DNA of 64,000 nucleotides from the NCBI RefSeq assembly GCF_004135385.1, contig NZ_CP035493.1, positions 3,415,440-3,479,439 on the forward strand. The letters run 5' to 3'. The stretch's first letter is position 1, and every line of letters starts with the position of its first letter. This document shows positions 8,881 to 18,564 of the stretch, piece by piece. This DNA is from Xylanimonas protaetiae (GTDB lineage Bacteria > Actinomycetota > Actinomycetes > Actinomycetales > Cellulomonadaceae). Made by a program: the position numbers and the translations under genes. The notes below the pieces were generated by a model. That model saw only the letters and a program-made list of their open reading frames with translations. It searched no databases and had not been told where the DNA came from.

Positions 8881-8910
8881 TTGGGACAGGGGGATGCCAA
8901 GTGACAAGAT
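8881..8910 (+). promoter_or_regulatory. Possible sucB promoter
   Basis: TTGGGA (8881-8886) and CAAGAT (8905-8910) are separated by 18 nt in the 181-bp gap before sucB. This is a reasonable -35/-10 pair for the housekeeping sigma factor. The gene also has AAGGAG before its ATG, so unlike many neighbours it is expected to have a leader. Confidence 0.35.
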
Positions 8911-8978
8911 GACACGCAGTGCGTGTGCACCAGGCCAGCGACGGCCGAACACTCCGATCGAAGGAGACCCCACAGGTC

Positions 8979-10700
8979 ATGTCTGAGAACGTGCAGCTGC
9001 CCGCCCTGGGCGAGTCCGTCACCGAGGGAACCGTCACCCGCTGGCTCAAGCAGGTCGGTGACACCGTCGCGGTCGACGAGCCGCTGCTCGAGGTCTCCAC
9101 CGACAAGGTCGACACCGAGATCCCCTCGCCCGTCGCCGGCGTCCTCGAGCAGATCCTCGTCCAGGAGGACGACACCGTCGAGGTCGGCGCGGTGCTCGCC
9201 GTCATCGGCGACGGGTCCGGTGCGGGCGCAGCCCCCGCCGCTCCCGCTGCCGAGCCGGCCGCCGCCTCCGCCCCCGCGCCCGTCCCGGAGGTCGCGCCCG
9301 TGGCCGCCCCGGAGCCCGTCGCCGACGTCGCGCCCGCCCCGGCCGGCGAGGGCACCGAGGTCACGCTCCCCGCGCTGGGCGAGTCCGTGACCGAGGGCAC
9401 CGTGACCCGCTGGCTCAAGGCCGTCGGCGACTCGGTCGAGGTCGACGAGCCGCTCCTCGAGGTCTCCACCGACAAGGTCGACACCGAGATCCCCTCGCCC
9501 GTCGCGGGAACCGTGCAGCAGATCCTCGTGAACGAGGACGACACGGTCGCCGTCGGTGCCGTGCTGGCGATCGTCGGCTCGGGTGCGCCCGCCGCGGCCG
9601 CCGCCCCGGCCCCGGCCGCCCCCGCGCCGGCTGCGGCTCCGGCCGCTCCGGCTCCGGCCGCTCCGGCTCCGGCTCCCGCGGCGGCCGCCCCGGCCCCGGC
9701 GCCCGCCGCAGCCCCGGCTCCGGCTCCGGCCGCTCCGGCCGAGCCCGTCGCCGACGGCAAGTCGTACCTGACCCCGCTCGTGCGCAAGCTCGCCGCGGAC
9801 AAGGGCGTCGACCTGGCCACCCTGGTCGGCACGGGCGTCGGCGGCCGCGTCCGCAAGGAGGACGTGCTCGCCGCGGCCGAGAAGGCGGCGGCCCCGGCCC
9901 CCGCCCCTGCTGCTGCACCGGCCGCGGCCGCCCCGGCGGCGCCCGCCGCCAAGCCGGCGACGGTCCCGGCCGTCTCGCCGCTGCGCGGCACCACGGAGAA
10001 GATGTCCCGCCTGCGCAAGATCGTGGCGGAGCGCATGGTCGAGGCCCTGCACACGCAGGCCCAGCTGACCACCGTGGTCGAGGTGGACGTCACCAAGGTC
10101 GCCAAGCTGCGCGCGAAGGCCAAGGAGTCGTTCAAGGCGCGCGAGGGCGCGAACCTCACGTTCTTGCCGTTCTACGCCCTGGCCGCCACCGAGGCGCTCA
10201 AGGCGTTCCCGAAGATCAACGCCTCGATCGACCAGGAGAAGGGCGAGATCACCTACCACGCCTCGGAGAACATCGGCATCGCCGTGGACACCGAGCGCGG
10301 CCTGGTGGTGCCGGTCATCAAGAACGCCGGCGACCTCAACCTGGCCGGCCTGGCCCGCCAGATCGGCGACCTGGGTGCCCGCACCCGCGCCAACAAGGTG
10401 GGCCCGGACGAGCTGTCGGGCGCGACCTTCACGATCACGAACACCGGCTCGGGCGGCGCGCTCATCGACACGCCGATCGTCCCCGGCGGCCAGGTCGCCA
10501 TCCTCGGCACCGGCACGATCACGAAGAAGCCGGCCGTCATCAACGTCGACGGCGAGGACGTCATCGCGATCCGCCAGTTCGCGTACCTGTTCCTCTCCTA
10601 CGACCACCGCCTGGTCGACGGTGCTGACGCGGCTCGGTTCCTGACCGCCGTCAAGGCCCGCATCGAGGAGGGCGCGTTCGAGGCCGAGGTCGGTCTCTGA
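8979..10700 (+). CDS. sucB: Dihydrolipoamide acyltransferase E2 (2-oxoacid dehydrogenase complex)
   Basis: 573 residues. Core E2 that transfers acyl groups from E1 to CoA in pyruvate and/or 2-oxoglutarate dehydrogenase; in actinobacteria one E2 can serve both complexes. Domain order: lipoyl domain 1 (about 1-77, lipoyl Lys near 43 in STDKVDTE), lipoyl domain 2 (about 126-200, Lys near 166), long Ala/Pro linkers, E3/E1-binding domain (about 262-298, [21 protein letters not shown]) and the catalytic domain with [14 protein letters not shown] (His near 543). The two lipoyl domains are near-duplicates in both protein and DNA. lipB and lipA lie 4.6 kb downstream, consistent with supply of the cofactor. 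Confidence 0.95.
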   Translation: MSENVQLPALGESVTEGTVTRWLKQVGDTVAVDEPLLEVSTDKVDTEIPSPVAGVLEQILVQEDDTVEVGAVLAVIGDGSGAGAAPAAPAAEPAAASAPAPVPEVAPVAAPEPVADVAPAPAGEGTEVTLPALGESVTEGTVTRWLKAVGDSVEVDEPLLEVSTDKVDTEIPSPVAGTVQQILVNEDDTVAVGAVLAIVGSGAPAAAAAPAPAAPAPAAAPAAPAPAAPAPAPAAAAPAPAPAAAPAPAPAAPAEPVADGKSYLTPLVRKLAADKGVDLATLVGTGVGGRVRKEDVLAAAEKAAAPAPAPAAAPAAAAPAAPAAKPATVPAVSPLRGTTEKMSRLRKIVAERMVEALHTQAQLTTVVEVDVTKVAKLRAKAKESFKAREGANLTFLPFYALAATEALKAFPKINASIDQEKGEITYHASENIGIAVDTERGLVVPVIKNAGDLNLAGLARQIGDLGARTRANKVGPDELSGATFTITNTGSGGALIDTPIVPGGQVAILGTGTITKKPAVINVDGEDVIAIRQFAYLFLSYDHRLVDGADAARFLTAVKARIEEGAFEAEVGL

Positions 10701-10712
10701 CGGTCCCCCGCT

Positions 10713-10765
10713 GAACGAGAACGGCGCCTTCGGTCCCTCGAGGACCGGAGGCGCCGTTCTCGTTC
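10713..10765. terminator. Bidirectional terminator, sucB / GMC oxidoreductase
   Basis: Perfect 17-bp inverted repeat (10713-10729 with 10749-10765), extended inward by a 6-bp second stem. It sits between two convergent genes. There is no T-run, as is usual at this GC content. Confidence 0.85.
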
Positions 10766-10773
10766 GGCCTCGT

Positions 10774-12609
10774 TCAGCGCGCGTGCCGGATCTCGACGAG
10801 CGGCAGCCGCAGCGCGCCCGGCGCGGACGCCGGCACCACGGGACGACGCGGCGCCACCGGGACGACGCGCGCGTAGGCCGTCCCCGGCGCCGGGCGCGGG
10901 TCCGGGTCCCCCTGGTTGGGCCACAGCGCGAACGCCCGCTCGGCCTGCGCGGTGATGGTCAGCGACGGGTTGACACCCAGGTTGGCGGTCACCGTCGAGC
11001 CGTCGACGACGTGCAGCCCGGGATACCCGTGCACGCGGTGGTAAGGGTCCACGACGCCGTCGGACGCCGTCGCGCCGATCGTGCAGCCGCCGAGGATGTG
11101 GGCGGTCATGGGGATGTCGAACGGGTCGCCCAGCGAGCCGCCGGGACGCCCGCCCATGGCCGTCGCCATCCGGCGCACCGCGTCGTGCGCCACCGGGATC
11201 CACGACGGGTTGGGCTCGCCCGTGCCCTGGCGAGACGTCAGGCGTCGTCGGCCTGCGAGGCCGCGGCGCGTGAACGTCGTCAGGGAGTTGTCGCGAGCCT
11301 GCATGACGAGCGCGATGACGGTGCGCTCGGACCAGCGACGCAGGTCGAGCAGGTCGGGCATGTGCGCGCCCAGGCGGGCGAGCTCACGCAGCCAGCGGCG
11401 CCCGCGGGCCCTGCCGCCGTCCACGAGGACCGTCTGGAGCAGCCCCATCGCGTTCGAGCGGTGCCCGTAGCGCACGGGCTCCACGTGCGTCGACGCGTCG
11501 GGGTAGAACGACGACGTGATGGCCACGCCGCGCGAGTAGTCGGGCGCCGTGCGGGTGCGGTCGCGCCAGCCGTCGGGGCCGATGGGCCCGCGGTGCGGCA
11601 CGGACACGCCCAGGAGCGCCTCGGAGTTGGTGCGCGTCAGGTGCCCGAGCCGGTCCGAGAGGTGCGGCAGCGTCCCCGTGTCCCGCATGGCGTGCAGCAG
11701 CTCCTGCGTGCCGAGCGTCCCCGCCGCGAGGACGACCTGCCGGGCGGTGAACTGCTGCCGGCCGCCACGCCGCCCGGTCCGGCGCGTCTCGACGACGAAC
11801 CCGGCGCCCGCGGGCGCCCGGTCGCCGGAGCCGTCGCCCGGGCCGCTGCCCCGTCCGTCGACGGACCCGTCGGCCGGGTCGTCAGCCGGCGCGTCGATCG
11901 GGACGACGGCGGTGACCGTCGTGAGCGGGTGCACGACGGCGCCCGCCGCCTCGGCCAGGTGCAGGTAGTTCTTGACGAGCGTGTTCTTGGCTCCGTGGCG
12001 GCAGCCCGTCATGCACTCGCCGCACTGCGTGCACCCGGTGCGCTCCGGGCCCGCCCCGCCGAAGAACGGGTCGGCGACGGCCTCCCCCGGCGTCTGGCGT
12101 CCGCCCGGGCCGAAGAAGACGCCGACGTTCGCCGGGGTGAACGTCTCCCCCACGCCCATCGCCTCGGCGACGCCCTGCATGACGTCGTCGGCGGGCGTCT
12201 GGCCTGGGAACCGCACCGAGCCGAGCATGCGCTCGGCCTGGTCGTAGTAGGGGTCGAGCTCGGCCTTCCAGTCCGTGATGCCCGCCCATGCGGGGTCGGC
12301 GAAGAACGGCCCGAGCGGCCGGTACAGCGTGTTCGCGTAGACCAGCGACCCGCCGCCGACGCCGGCGCCCGCGAGCACCAGGACGTTGCGCAGCAGCCGG
12401 ACCCGCTGGATGCCGAAGCACCCCAGCGCGGGCGCCCACAGGAACGAGCGAAGGCGCCAGGAGCTGGCGGCGTGCTCGTGGTCGGCGAACCGGCGGCCGG
12501 CCTCCAGCACGCCGACCCGGTAGCCCTTCTCGGTCAGGCGCAGCGCCGCCACGGAGCCGCCGAACCCCGAGCCGACAACCAGGACGTCGTAGTCGTGGTC
12601 TCTCGCCAC
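10774..12609 (-). CDS. GMC-family FAD oxidoreductase (cholesterol-oxidase-like)
   Basis: 611-residue flavoprotein. N-terminal dinucleotide fold VVGSGFGGSVAALRL (about 9-23), the GMC segment GAGVGGGSLVYANTLYRP, and the C-terminal GGCTIG and HVVDGSTVTANLGVNPSLT motifs typical of the GMC C-terminal domain. A ferredoxin-like Cys motif, CTQCGECMTGC, sits near residue 190 and suggests an iron-sulfur site, as in the ChoD-like subgroup of actinobacteria. An acidic Gly/Asp-rich insertion (DPADGSVDGRGSGPGDG) follows it. The GTG start at 12609 is preceded by AGAGGTGG. Steroid activity is possible but not shown by sequence. Confidence 0.88.
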   Translation of the reverse strand: MARDHDYDVLVVGSGFGGSVAALRLTEKGYRVGVLEAGRRFADHEHAASSWRLRSFLWAPALGCFGIQRVRLLRNVLVLAGAGVGGGSLVYANTLYRPLGPFFADPAWAGITDWKAELDPYYDQAERMLGSVRFPGQTPADDVMQGVAEAMGVGETFTPANVGVFFGPGGRQTPGEAVADPFFGGAGPERTGCTQCGECMTGCRHGAKNTLVKNYLHLAEAAGAVVHPLTTVTAVVPIDAPADDPADGSVDGRGSGPGDGSGDRAPAGAGFVVETRRTGRRGGRQQFTARQVVLAAGTLGTQELLHAMRDTGTLPHLSDRLGHLTRTNSEALLGVSVPHRGPIGPDGWRDRTRTAPDYSRGVAITSSFYPDASTHVEPVRYGHRSNAMGLLQTVLVDGGRARGRRWLRELARLGAHMPDLLDLRRWSERTVIALVMQARDNSLTTFTRRGLAGRRRLTSRQGTGEPNPSWIPVAHDAVRRMATAMGGRPGGSLGDPFDIPMTAHILGGCTIGATASDGVVDPYHRVHGYPGLHVVDGSTVTANLGVNPSLTITAQAERAFALWPNQGDPDPRPAPGTAYARVVPVAPRRPVVPASAPGALRLPLVEIRHAR

Positions 12610-12674
12610 CGGTCCACCTCTCTGCCTGCCGGACGTCGTCGTCTCGCGCCGCACACCGTAGCGGGTCGCGCACG

Positions 12675-14072
12675 TCATGCGACGCCCGCGACCCGCCACC
12701 CGTCGTCGGTCCAGGCGAGGTCGAGCGTCGCGGTCCGCGCGCCCGACGCCGGGACGGCCGTGCGCGTGCCGTCGGCGGCCACCTGTTCGTGCGCCTCGAC
12801 GGCGTACGTGAGCCGCACCGTCGCGGAGGTGCCGTCCGCCGCGACGACCTCGCTGCTGGTCACGGCCGCCCGCGGCTGCTGCGGCCGCGTGCCCGCCGTC
12901 CGCAGCCGGGCGAGGAGCGCCGCGTCCGCCGCGTAGGCGGGCGATCCCGCGACGTCGACCGCGCCGAGGTCCGGGTGGTCCGCCGCGGCCGCGAGCAGGT
13001 CGAGACGTCGCTGGGTCAACGCCGCCGCCGCGGCGCCGGGCTCGTCACGGGCAAGCACGGGGTCCGTACCGCGGGCAGGCGCCGTCGGGCCCGCGGCGTC
13101 CGCGGGCGCCGACGCGTCCGCACCCGCCGGTGCCCGGTCGCTCAGCTCGAGCGCGGCTCCCGTCATCAGCCCCACGGTGAGCCCGATCCCGACGACGACG
13201 AGCGCCGGCCGTGCCGCCGGCGAGCGTCCGCCGGGCCTGGACCACGGCAGCCGGCGCGCCCGGGGAGCACCGGGGACGGCCCGCACGCGGGCCGCCGATC
13301 CCGCCCGGGGCACGGCGCCTCGCGTCGCCCGGAACCGCCGCCCGGTCCCGGCGCCCACGTCCGCCGCCCCACCCACGACCCCGCGCCGCGCCCCGGCGAG
13401 CGCCGCGCCCGCCAGCGTCGCCGGGTCGGGCAGGCCGACCATGGCGGGCTCGCAGGCGGCGTCCACGAGCGCCGCGAGCGTCCCCGCCTCGGGCCGGCGT
13501 CTCGCGTCGGCGCCGAGCGCAGGGCGCAGGGCGTCGCGGAGCGCCCCGTCGGGGTCGGCGAGCGGGTCTCCGTCGAGGCGCCCGGCGGGCGTCCCGGCGA
13601 CGGGCCGCGACCCGAGCAGCCCGTCCACGAGCCGGGCCGCGGCCCGCACGTCCTCGGCGGCCGTCCACTCCTCGGGAGGCACGCCGGCCCGGGGCCGCAG
13701 GGCGGGCGCCCCGCCGGGCCGCAGCACGACGTCGCCTGCCTCGACGGGCCCGTGCACGACCCCGGCCGCGTGCAGCGCCGCGAGCGCCTGGGCCACGTGC
13801 ACCCCGACGGCCGCGGCCTCCCCGGCCGCGAGCCGCCCCCGCACCGCGAGCACCGCGGGCAGGTCGGCGGCCTCGCCGCGCGCGTGCACGACGTCGAGGG
13901 CGCCCTCGCGGACCGTCCGCACCTCGAGCACGGCGACCAGGTGCGGGTGCCGCACGCCGGCGAGCACGGTCACGCGTGCGGTCAGGGCAGCCCGGGCGGC
14001 GGCGTCGGCGGGTACGGGCACGAGGACGACGCCAGGCGGGACTGGGTGGCCGTCGGGCCGGGTGTTCGTCAC
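12675..14072 (-). CDS. Membrane-anchored kinase-like protein (probable pseudokinase)
   Basis: 465 residues. The first ~230 resemble a Ser/Thr protein kinase C-lobe: GVRHPHLVAVLEV, then ALAALHAAGVVHGPVEAGDVVLRPGG where active kinases have HRDLKPxNIL, then AAEDVRAAARLVDGLL. The HRD catalytic Asp, the DFG motif and a Gly-rich loop are absent. A basic Arg/Pro-rich juxtamembrane stretch precedes one transmembrane helix (about 275-297). The ~165-residue extracytoplasmic tail ends in a beta-rich segment (LDLAWTDDGWRVAGVA). Likely a regulatory pseudokinase; its partner is unknown. The GTG start at 14072 fits the homology. Confidence 0.72.
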   Translation of the reverse strand: MTNTRPDGHPVPPGVVLVPVPADAAARAALTARVTVLAGVRHPHLVAVLEVRTVREGALDVVHARGEAADLPAVLAVRGRLAAGEAAAVGVHVAQALAALHAAGVVHGPVEAGDVVLRPGGAPALRPRAGVPPEEWTAAEDVRAAARLVDGLLGSRPVAGTPAGRLDGDPLADPDGALRDALRPALGADARRRPEAGTLAALVDAACEPAMVGLPDPATLAGAALAGARRGVVGGAADVGAGTGRRFRATRGAVPRAGSAARVRAVPGAPRARRLPWSRPGGRSPAARPALVVVGIGLTVGLMTGAALELSDRAPAGADASAPADAAGPTAPARGTDPVLARDEPGAAAAALTQRRLDLLAAAADHPDLGAVDVAGSPAYAADAALLARLRTAGTRPQQPRAAVTSSEVVAADGTSATVRLTYAVEAHEQVAADGTRTAVPASGARTATLDLAWTDDGWRVAGVA

Positions 14073-14129
14073 CCGCCCGATGAAACCGCACCGGCGCGAC
14101 CCCCGTGCGGGCTGTCCACAGGCGTCCCG

Positions 14130-15170
14130 TCACACGGTGACGGTGCGTCCCTCCCGTGCCGCGATGCGGGCGGCGTCCAGCACCTCGGCCGTCCGGACGG
14201 CGTCGGCGGGGTCGACGGGCACCTCGCCGTCGCCGGTGAGCCACTCGACGAGCGCGCGGTAGAAGTCGGCGTGCCCGCCCGGTGCCCGGGGCACGGGCGT
14301 GCGGTCGCGGCCGCGCGTGAGCCAACCCTCCGTGCCGGCAGGCGCGTCGGCGTCGAACACCTCGAAGGGCGAGGCGTCCTGCTCGAACGACGTCACCAGG
14401 TACGCACCGGCGCGGCCGAGCACGCGCGTGCGCGGCCCGGGCGCGCCCACGACGGAGCCGGCCCACAGCCGGGACGTCACGGCGAGCGGCGAGCGGGCGA
14501 TGCCCCCGCCGGGCTCGTGCTGGAGCACCAGGAACACGTCGTCCTCGGTGGTCGTGGTGAGCTTGCGCGTCTGCGCCCAGACGCTCGTCACGCGCCCGAA
14601 GAGCTGGGTCGCGGAGTCGACGAGGTGCGGCCCGAGGTCGAGCAGCAGCCCCCCGCCGACGACGTCGTTCTCCTTCCAGCGCTGCTGCGGCTGCGGCCGC
14701 CAGCGCTCCCAGCGCCGCTCGAACGTGTGCACGTCGCCGAGCTCGCCACGGCGGAGCAGCGCCGCGAGCGTGAGCTGCTCCGCGTCCCAGCGCCGGTTCT
14801 GGAACACCGTGAAGGGCGTCGACGTCGCGGCCGCCTCGGACACCACGGCGCGCGCCTCGTGCGCGTCGACGCCGACGGGCTTGTCCAGCACGAACGGGAT
14901 CCCGGCGCGGGCCAGGTGCGCCGCGTGGTCCGCGTGCAGCGACGTCGGCGACGTCACGACGACGAGGTCGAACGCGGAGCGCGACGCGACCAGGGCGTCG
15001 AGGTCGTCGTGCAGCCGCGCCCCGGGCCAGTCGGACGCGGCCTGCTGGCGGCGTCCGGCGTCCCGCGTGACGACGGCGGCGACCGTGAGCCCCACCTCCT
15101 TCGCCAGCCGGGCGTGGATCCCACGGCCCGATCCCCCGTACCCGACGATCGCGATGCGCAGCGCAGCCAT
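14130..15170 (-). CDS. Gfo/Idh/MocA-family oxidoreductase
   Basis: 346-residue NAD(P)-dependent dehydrogenase with an N-terminal Rossmann fold ([16 protein letters not shown]), the family Lys in [13 protein letters not shown], and the C-terminal alpha/beta domain with [11 protein letters not shown] and [16 protein letters not shown]. Relatives act on sugars, inositols or similar polyols; the substrate is unknown here. The ATG at 15170 is preferred to a longer frame because homology starts at once and CAGCAT lies 6 nt upstream. Divergent from lipB. Confidence 0.88.
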   Translation of the reverse strand: MAALRIAIVGYGGSGRGIHARLAKEVGLTVAAVVTRDAGRRQQAASDWPGARLHDDLDALVASRSAFDLVVVTSPTSLHADHAAHLARAGIPFVLDKPVGVDAHEARAVVSEAAATSTPFTVFQNRRWDAEQLTLAALLRRGELGDVHTFERRWERWRPQPQQRWKENDVVGGGLLLDLGPHLVDSATQLFGRVTSVWAQTRKLTTTTEDDVFLVLQHEPGGGIARSPLAVTSRLWAGSVVGAPGPRTRVLGRAGAYLVTSFEQDASPFEVFDADAPAGTEGWLTRGRDRTPVPRAPGGHADFYRALVEWLTGDGEVPVDPADAVRTAEVLDAARIAAREGRTVTV

Positions 15171-15300
15171 GCGCCCATGCTGCCCCGCCGACGCCGGGTC
15201 CGCGGCCGCGGCGCGCCCCGCGGCCCGGGACCGGCCCCGGGCGGACGTCACAGCGCGCCGGTTGCCGGCCGCCAGGAGACCGGGCGTAAGTTGGACCGCC

Positions 15301-16035
15301 GTGAGCACGGAACCGCGCATCGAGATCGAGCACCTGTCCGGGCACGTCGACTACCACGAGGCCTGGGATCTCCAGCGGCGCACGCACGCCGCGGTCAGCG
15401 CCGGGGAGCACCGCCCGGTCGCGTTCCTGCTCGAGCACGCCGGGGTGTACACCGCCGGCAAGCGCACCCACAAGGACGAGTACCCCACCGACGGCACGCC
15501 CGTCGTCGACGTCGACCGCGGCGGCAAGATCACCTGGCACGGCCCCGGCCAGCTCGTCGCCTACCCCATCGCGCACCTCGTCTCGCCCGTCGACGTCGTG
15601 CAGTACGTCCGCACGCTCGAGGCCGCCGTCATGGACGTCTGCGCGCAGCTCGGCGTCGCGACGATCCGCGTCGAGGGCCGCTCCGGCGTCTGGCTGGCGG
15701 CCGACGCCCCCGGCGTCGTCGGGCCTGACGGCGCGACCCGTCGCGAGCGGAAGGTGTGCGCCATCGGCGCGCGCGTCGCGCGCGGCGTGACGATGCACGG
15801 GCTGGCCCTCAACTGCGACCCGGACCTGGAGGCGTTCGGCCACATCGTGCCGTGCGGCATCGACGACGCGGACGTCACGTCGCTGTCCGCGGAGCTGGGG
15901 CGCGACGTGACCGTGGCCGAGGTGCGCCCGCTCCTGGCGGAGGCGCTCCAGCGCCACCTGGCCCCGCTCGTGACCGAGGTCACGGGTCCCGTCACCGCGG
16001 GCGCCGCAGCACCCGCCGTCGTCGCCGTAGGCTGA
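15301..16035 (+). CDS. lipB: Octanoyltransferase (lipoate biosynthesis)
   Basis: 244 residues. Moves octanoate from acyl carrier protein onto the lipoyl Lys of E2 and GcvH. Seen: the family motif [17 protein letters not shown], the active Lys in RKVCAIG, and the active Cys in HIVPCGI near residue 188. An Ala-rich tail follows. The GTG start at 15301 has TAAGTT 8 nt upstream. lipA follows after only 5 nt, so the two steps are co-expressed. Confidence 0.96.
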   Translation: MSTEPRIEIEHLSGHVDYHEAWDLQRRTHAAVSAGEHRPVAFLLEHAGVYTAGKRTHKDEYPTDGTPVVDVDRGGKITWHGPGQLVAYPIAHLVSPVDVVQYVRTLEAAVMDVCAQLGVATIRVEGRSGVWLAADAPGVVGPDGATRRERKVCAIGARVARGVTMHGLALNCDPDLEAFGHIVPCGIDDADVTSLSAELGRDVTVAEVRPLLAEALQRHLAPLVTEVTGPVTAGAAAPAVVAVG

Positions 16036-16040
16036 CCGAC

Positions 16041-17042
16041 GTGACCATTGCTCCCGAAGGCCGCCGCATGCTGCGCATCGAGGCGCGCAACGCCGAGACG
16101 CCGATCGAGAAGAAGCCGGAGTGGATCCGGACCAAGGCGACCATGGGCCCCGAGTACCGGGACATGAAGAACCTGGTCCAGGGCGGCAACCTGCACACGG
16201 TGTGCGAGGAGGCCGGCTGTCCCAACATCTTCGAGTGCTGGGAGGACCGCGAGGCGACGTTCCTCATCGGCGGCGAGCAGTGCACGCGCCGCTGCGACTT
16301 CTGCCAGATCGACACGGGCAAGCCCGCCGCGCTCGACCGCGACGAGCCGCGGCGCGTCGCCGAGTCCGTCCAGCAGATGGGCCTGAAGTACTCGACGATC
16401 ACGGGCGTCGCGCGCGACGACCTGCCCGACGGCGGCGCCTGGCTCTACGCCGAGACGGTCCGCGCGATCCACGAGCTCAACCCGAACACGGGCGTCGAGA
16501 ACCTCATCCCCGACTTCAACGGCATCCCCGAGCTGCTCGACGAGGTGTTCGAGTCCCGCCCCGAGGTGCTCGCGCACAACCTCGAGACCGTGCCGCGCAT
16601 CTTCAAGCAGATCCGCCCGGCGTTCCGCTACGACCGGTCGCTCCAGGTGCTCTCCCGCGCACGCGACGCCGGCCTGGTCACCAAGTCGAACCTCATCCTC
16701 GGCATGGGCGAGACGATCGAGGAGATCAAGGCCGCGCTCGTCGACCTGCACGACGCCGGCTGCGACCTCATCACCATCACGCAGTACCTGCGCCCGTCGC
16801 TGCGCCACCACCCGATCGACCGGTGGGTGCGCCCCGAGGAGTTCGTCGAGCTGTCGCAGTTCGCGGAGGAGGTCGGGTTCCTGGGCGTCATGGCCGGGCC
16901 GCTCGTGCGCTCGTCGTACCGCGCGGGCCGCCTGTGGGGCCAGGCCATGAGCAAGCGCGGCATGGAGATCCCCGCCGCCCTCGCCCACCTCGCCGAGCCG
17001 ACGACGGCGCGCCAGGAGGCAGCCAGCCTCCTCGCACGCTGA
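16041..17042 (+). CDS. lipA: Lipoyl synthase
   Basis: 333-residue radical-SAM enzyme that inserts two sulfurs into the octanoyl group attached by LipB. The auxiliary 4Fe-4S cluster Cys residues are in [12 protein letters not shown], the radical-SAM cluster in CTRRCDFC (near residue 81), and the C-terminal RSSY motif that ligates the auxiliary cluster is present (LVRSSYRAG). The GTG start at 16041 has TAGGCT 7 nt upstream, so it may also have its own leaderless promoter inside the lipB end. Confidence 0.97.
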   Translation: MTIAPEGRRMLRIEARNAETPIEKKPEWIRTKATMGPEYRDMKNLVQGGNLHTVCEEAGCPNIFECWEDREATFLIGGEQCTRRCDFCQIDTGKPAALDRDEPRRVAESVQQMGLKYSTITGVARDDLPDGGAWLYAETVRAIHELNPNTGVENLIPDFNGIPELLDEVFESRPEVLAHNLETVPRIFKQIRPAFRYDRSLQVLSRARDAGLVTKSNLILGMGETIEEIKAALVDLHDAGCDLITITQYLRPSLRHHPIDRWVRPEEFVELSQFAEEVGFLGVMAGPLVRSSYRAGRLWGQAMSKRGMEIPAALAHLAEPTTARQEAASLLAR

Positions 17043-17078
17043 CCGCGCGCCGCACCGACCGCCGATAGGATCAGGCCC

Positions 17079-17798
17079 ATGGCACGATCGAACGCGTCCG
17101 CGGACGCCACGAAGGCGAAGAAGCCCAAGAAGCAGCGCTGGTACCACCAGGTCTGGCAGGCGTACACGATGACGCGCCAGCAGGACCCGTCGGTGACGTG
17201 GGTGCTGCTCGGGATCTTCGTCGGCGTGCTGCTCGTCGGCCTCGCCATCGGCCTCGCGACGGACGCGCCCGTCTACGCGACGATCGTCGCCGTGCCCTTC
17301 GCGGCGCTGGCCACCATGTACATGCTCACGCGCCGTGCCGAGCGCGCCGCGTACAGCAGGATCAAGGGCCAGCCCGGTGCCGCGCGCGCCGCGCTCGGCA
17401 CCGTCCGCGGCGGCTGGACGTTCGAGGACGAGCCGGTGGCCGTCAGCGCCCGCACGCAGGACTTCGTGTTCCGCGGCGTCGGCCGCCCCGGCGTCGTGCT
17501 CGTCTCCGAGGGCCCCGGGACCCGCGTGACCCGCCTGCTCGAGGACGAGCGCCGGCGCACCGCCCGCGTGCTGCCGAACGTGCCGATCCACCTGATCCAG
17601 ATGGGCGACGACGCCGGCCAGGTGGAGCTCATGAAGCTCGGCCGCGCCGTCTCCAAGCTCAAGCCGTCGCTGACCCGGCCCGAGGTGGCCGAGGTGTCCA
17701 AGCGCCTGCGCGCCCTGGGCGGCCAGAAGCTCCCGGTGCCCAAGGGCATCGACCCGTTCAAGACCCGGCCCGACCGCAAGGGCATGCGCGGCCGCTGA
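17079..17798 (+). CDS. DUF4191 domain-containing membrane protein
   Basis: 239 residues: a Lys-rich N-terminus, two transmembrane helices (about 44-62 and 66-88), then a cytoplasmic alpha/beta region with SKRLRALGGQKLPVPKGIDPFK near the end. A family of unknown function, regularly found just after lipA in actinobacteria. The ATG start has TAGGAT 7 nt upstream. A strong terminator follows. Confidence 0.88.
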   Translation: MARSNASADATKAKKPKKQRWYHQVWQAYTMTRQQDPSVTWVLLGIFVGVLLVGLAIGLATDAPVYATIVAVPFAALATMYMLTRRAERAAYSRIKGQPGAARAALGTVRGGWTFEDEPVAVSARTQDFVFRGVGRPGVVLVSEGPGTRVTRLLEDERRRTARVLPNVPIHLIQMGDDAGQVELMKLGRAVSKLKPSLTRPEVAEVSKRLRALGGQKLPVPKGIDPFKTRPDRKGMRGR

Positions 17799-17806
17799 GC
17801 CGTCGC

Positions 17807-17846
17807 GACGGAGGGCCGGATCCCCGCGGGGATCCGGCCCTCCGTC
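17807..17846. terminator. Bidirectional terminator, DUF4191 / RDD
   Basis: Perfect 19-bp inverted repeat (17807-17825 with 17828-17846) with a 2-nt loop, between convergent genes. Confidence 0.85.
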
Positions 17847-17876
17847 GTCCTCCAGGTCGGGCGTCGCGCTCCGAGG

Positions 17877-18332
17877 TCAGCGCCGCGTGATGACGGTCCC
17901 GGCCGCGCGGTCGTGCAGGCCGCGGCCGTCGCCGTCCCAGACGACGGCGGGGATCACCAGGCACAGCAGCACCGTGCGGATCAGCGACCGCCGGAAGCCC
18001 ACGAACGCGCCGCCGACGGCGCCCTCCCCCGGCCGGCCCAGCACGCGCACCTGCAGGCCCAGCAGCCGGTGGCCGATCGTGAACCCGAGCGACCCGACGA
18101 GGATCACGTTCATGACCGCCAGCACGGCGAGCGGCACGAACTCGTTGCCGCGCGCGACCAGCGCGGCGACACCCCACGCCACCGCCCAGTCGACGCAGAG
18201 GGCCACGACGCGGGGCCCGAGGGACGCCATCGCGCCCGGGCCGTCCGCGGGGAGACCGAGTCGCGTCGCGCCGTCGCCCGACGGGGTCGCGCCGCCTTCG
18301 AGCCAGGAACCGAGGTCCTCACGTGATGCCAC
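17877..18332 (-). CDS. RDD-family membrane protein
   Basis: 151 residues: a soluble N-terminal ~45 residues, then the RDD domain with an Arg in the first helix (SLGPRVVALCVDWAVAWG), a second helix pair, TIGHRLLGLQVRV, and a final helix followed by DRAAGTVITRR. RDD proteins are small membrane proteins, some linked to ion tolerance; the role here is unknown. The GTG start at 18332 has TACGCT 6 nt upstream. Divergent from glnA1, a common actinobacterial arrangement. Confidence 0.88.
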   Translation of the reverse strand: MASREDLGSWLEGGATPSGDGATRLGLPADGPGAMASLGPRVVALCVDWAVAWGVAALVARGNEFVPLAVLAVMNVILVGSLGFTIGHRLLGLQVRVLGRPGEGAVGGAFVGFRRSLIRTVLLCLVIPAVVWDGDGRGLHDRAAGTVITRR

Positions 18333-18466
18333 GCCTCCAGCGTAGGCGGCGTCGTCGACGCCCCCGATCGCCGTCGCCCGACGAGGGCCGCGGCGCGTGT
18401 TCCGTGCATCACAGCAGGGGCCGCGAACGTCCACGAAATCTCACTGTGCGGACGGCGAGCGCCTCG

Positions 18467-18504
18467 GTTACATGCTCGAAACATGAGTGGCATGCCAGGG
18501 TAAT
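18467..18504 (+). promoter_or_regulatory. GlnR-type nitrogen regulator box upstream of glnA1
   Basis: Four 5-mers sit at exact 6-nt gaps: GTTAC (18467-18471), GAAAC (18478-18482), GGCAT (18489-18493), GTAAT (18500-18504). The first pair matches the actinomycete GlnR a-site/b-site (GTNAC-N6-GAAAC) exactly, the second pair partly. It lies 61-98 nt before the glnA1 start. Binding is inferred. Confidence 0.7.
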
Positions 18505-18564
18505 CACGGCGCCCTACGTTCGGGGCAGCCGCATGACGTCGGCACCCACTTCTAAGGAGCATGG

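Noticed and set aside
8798-8978. Possible riboswitch between pepA and sucB
   Set aside because: No conserved aptamer pattern recognised; an ordinary promoter and ribosome site explain the region.
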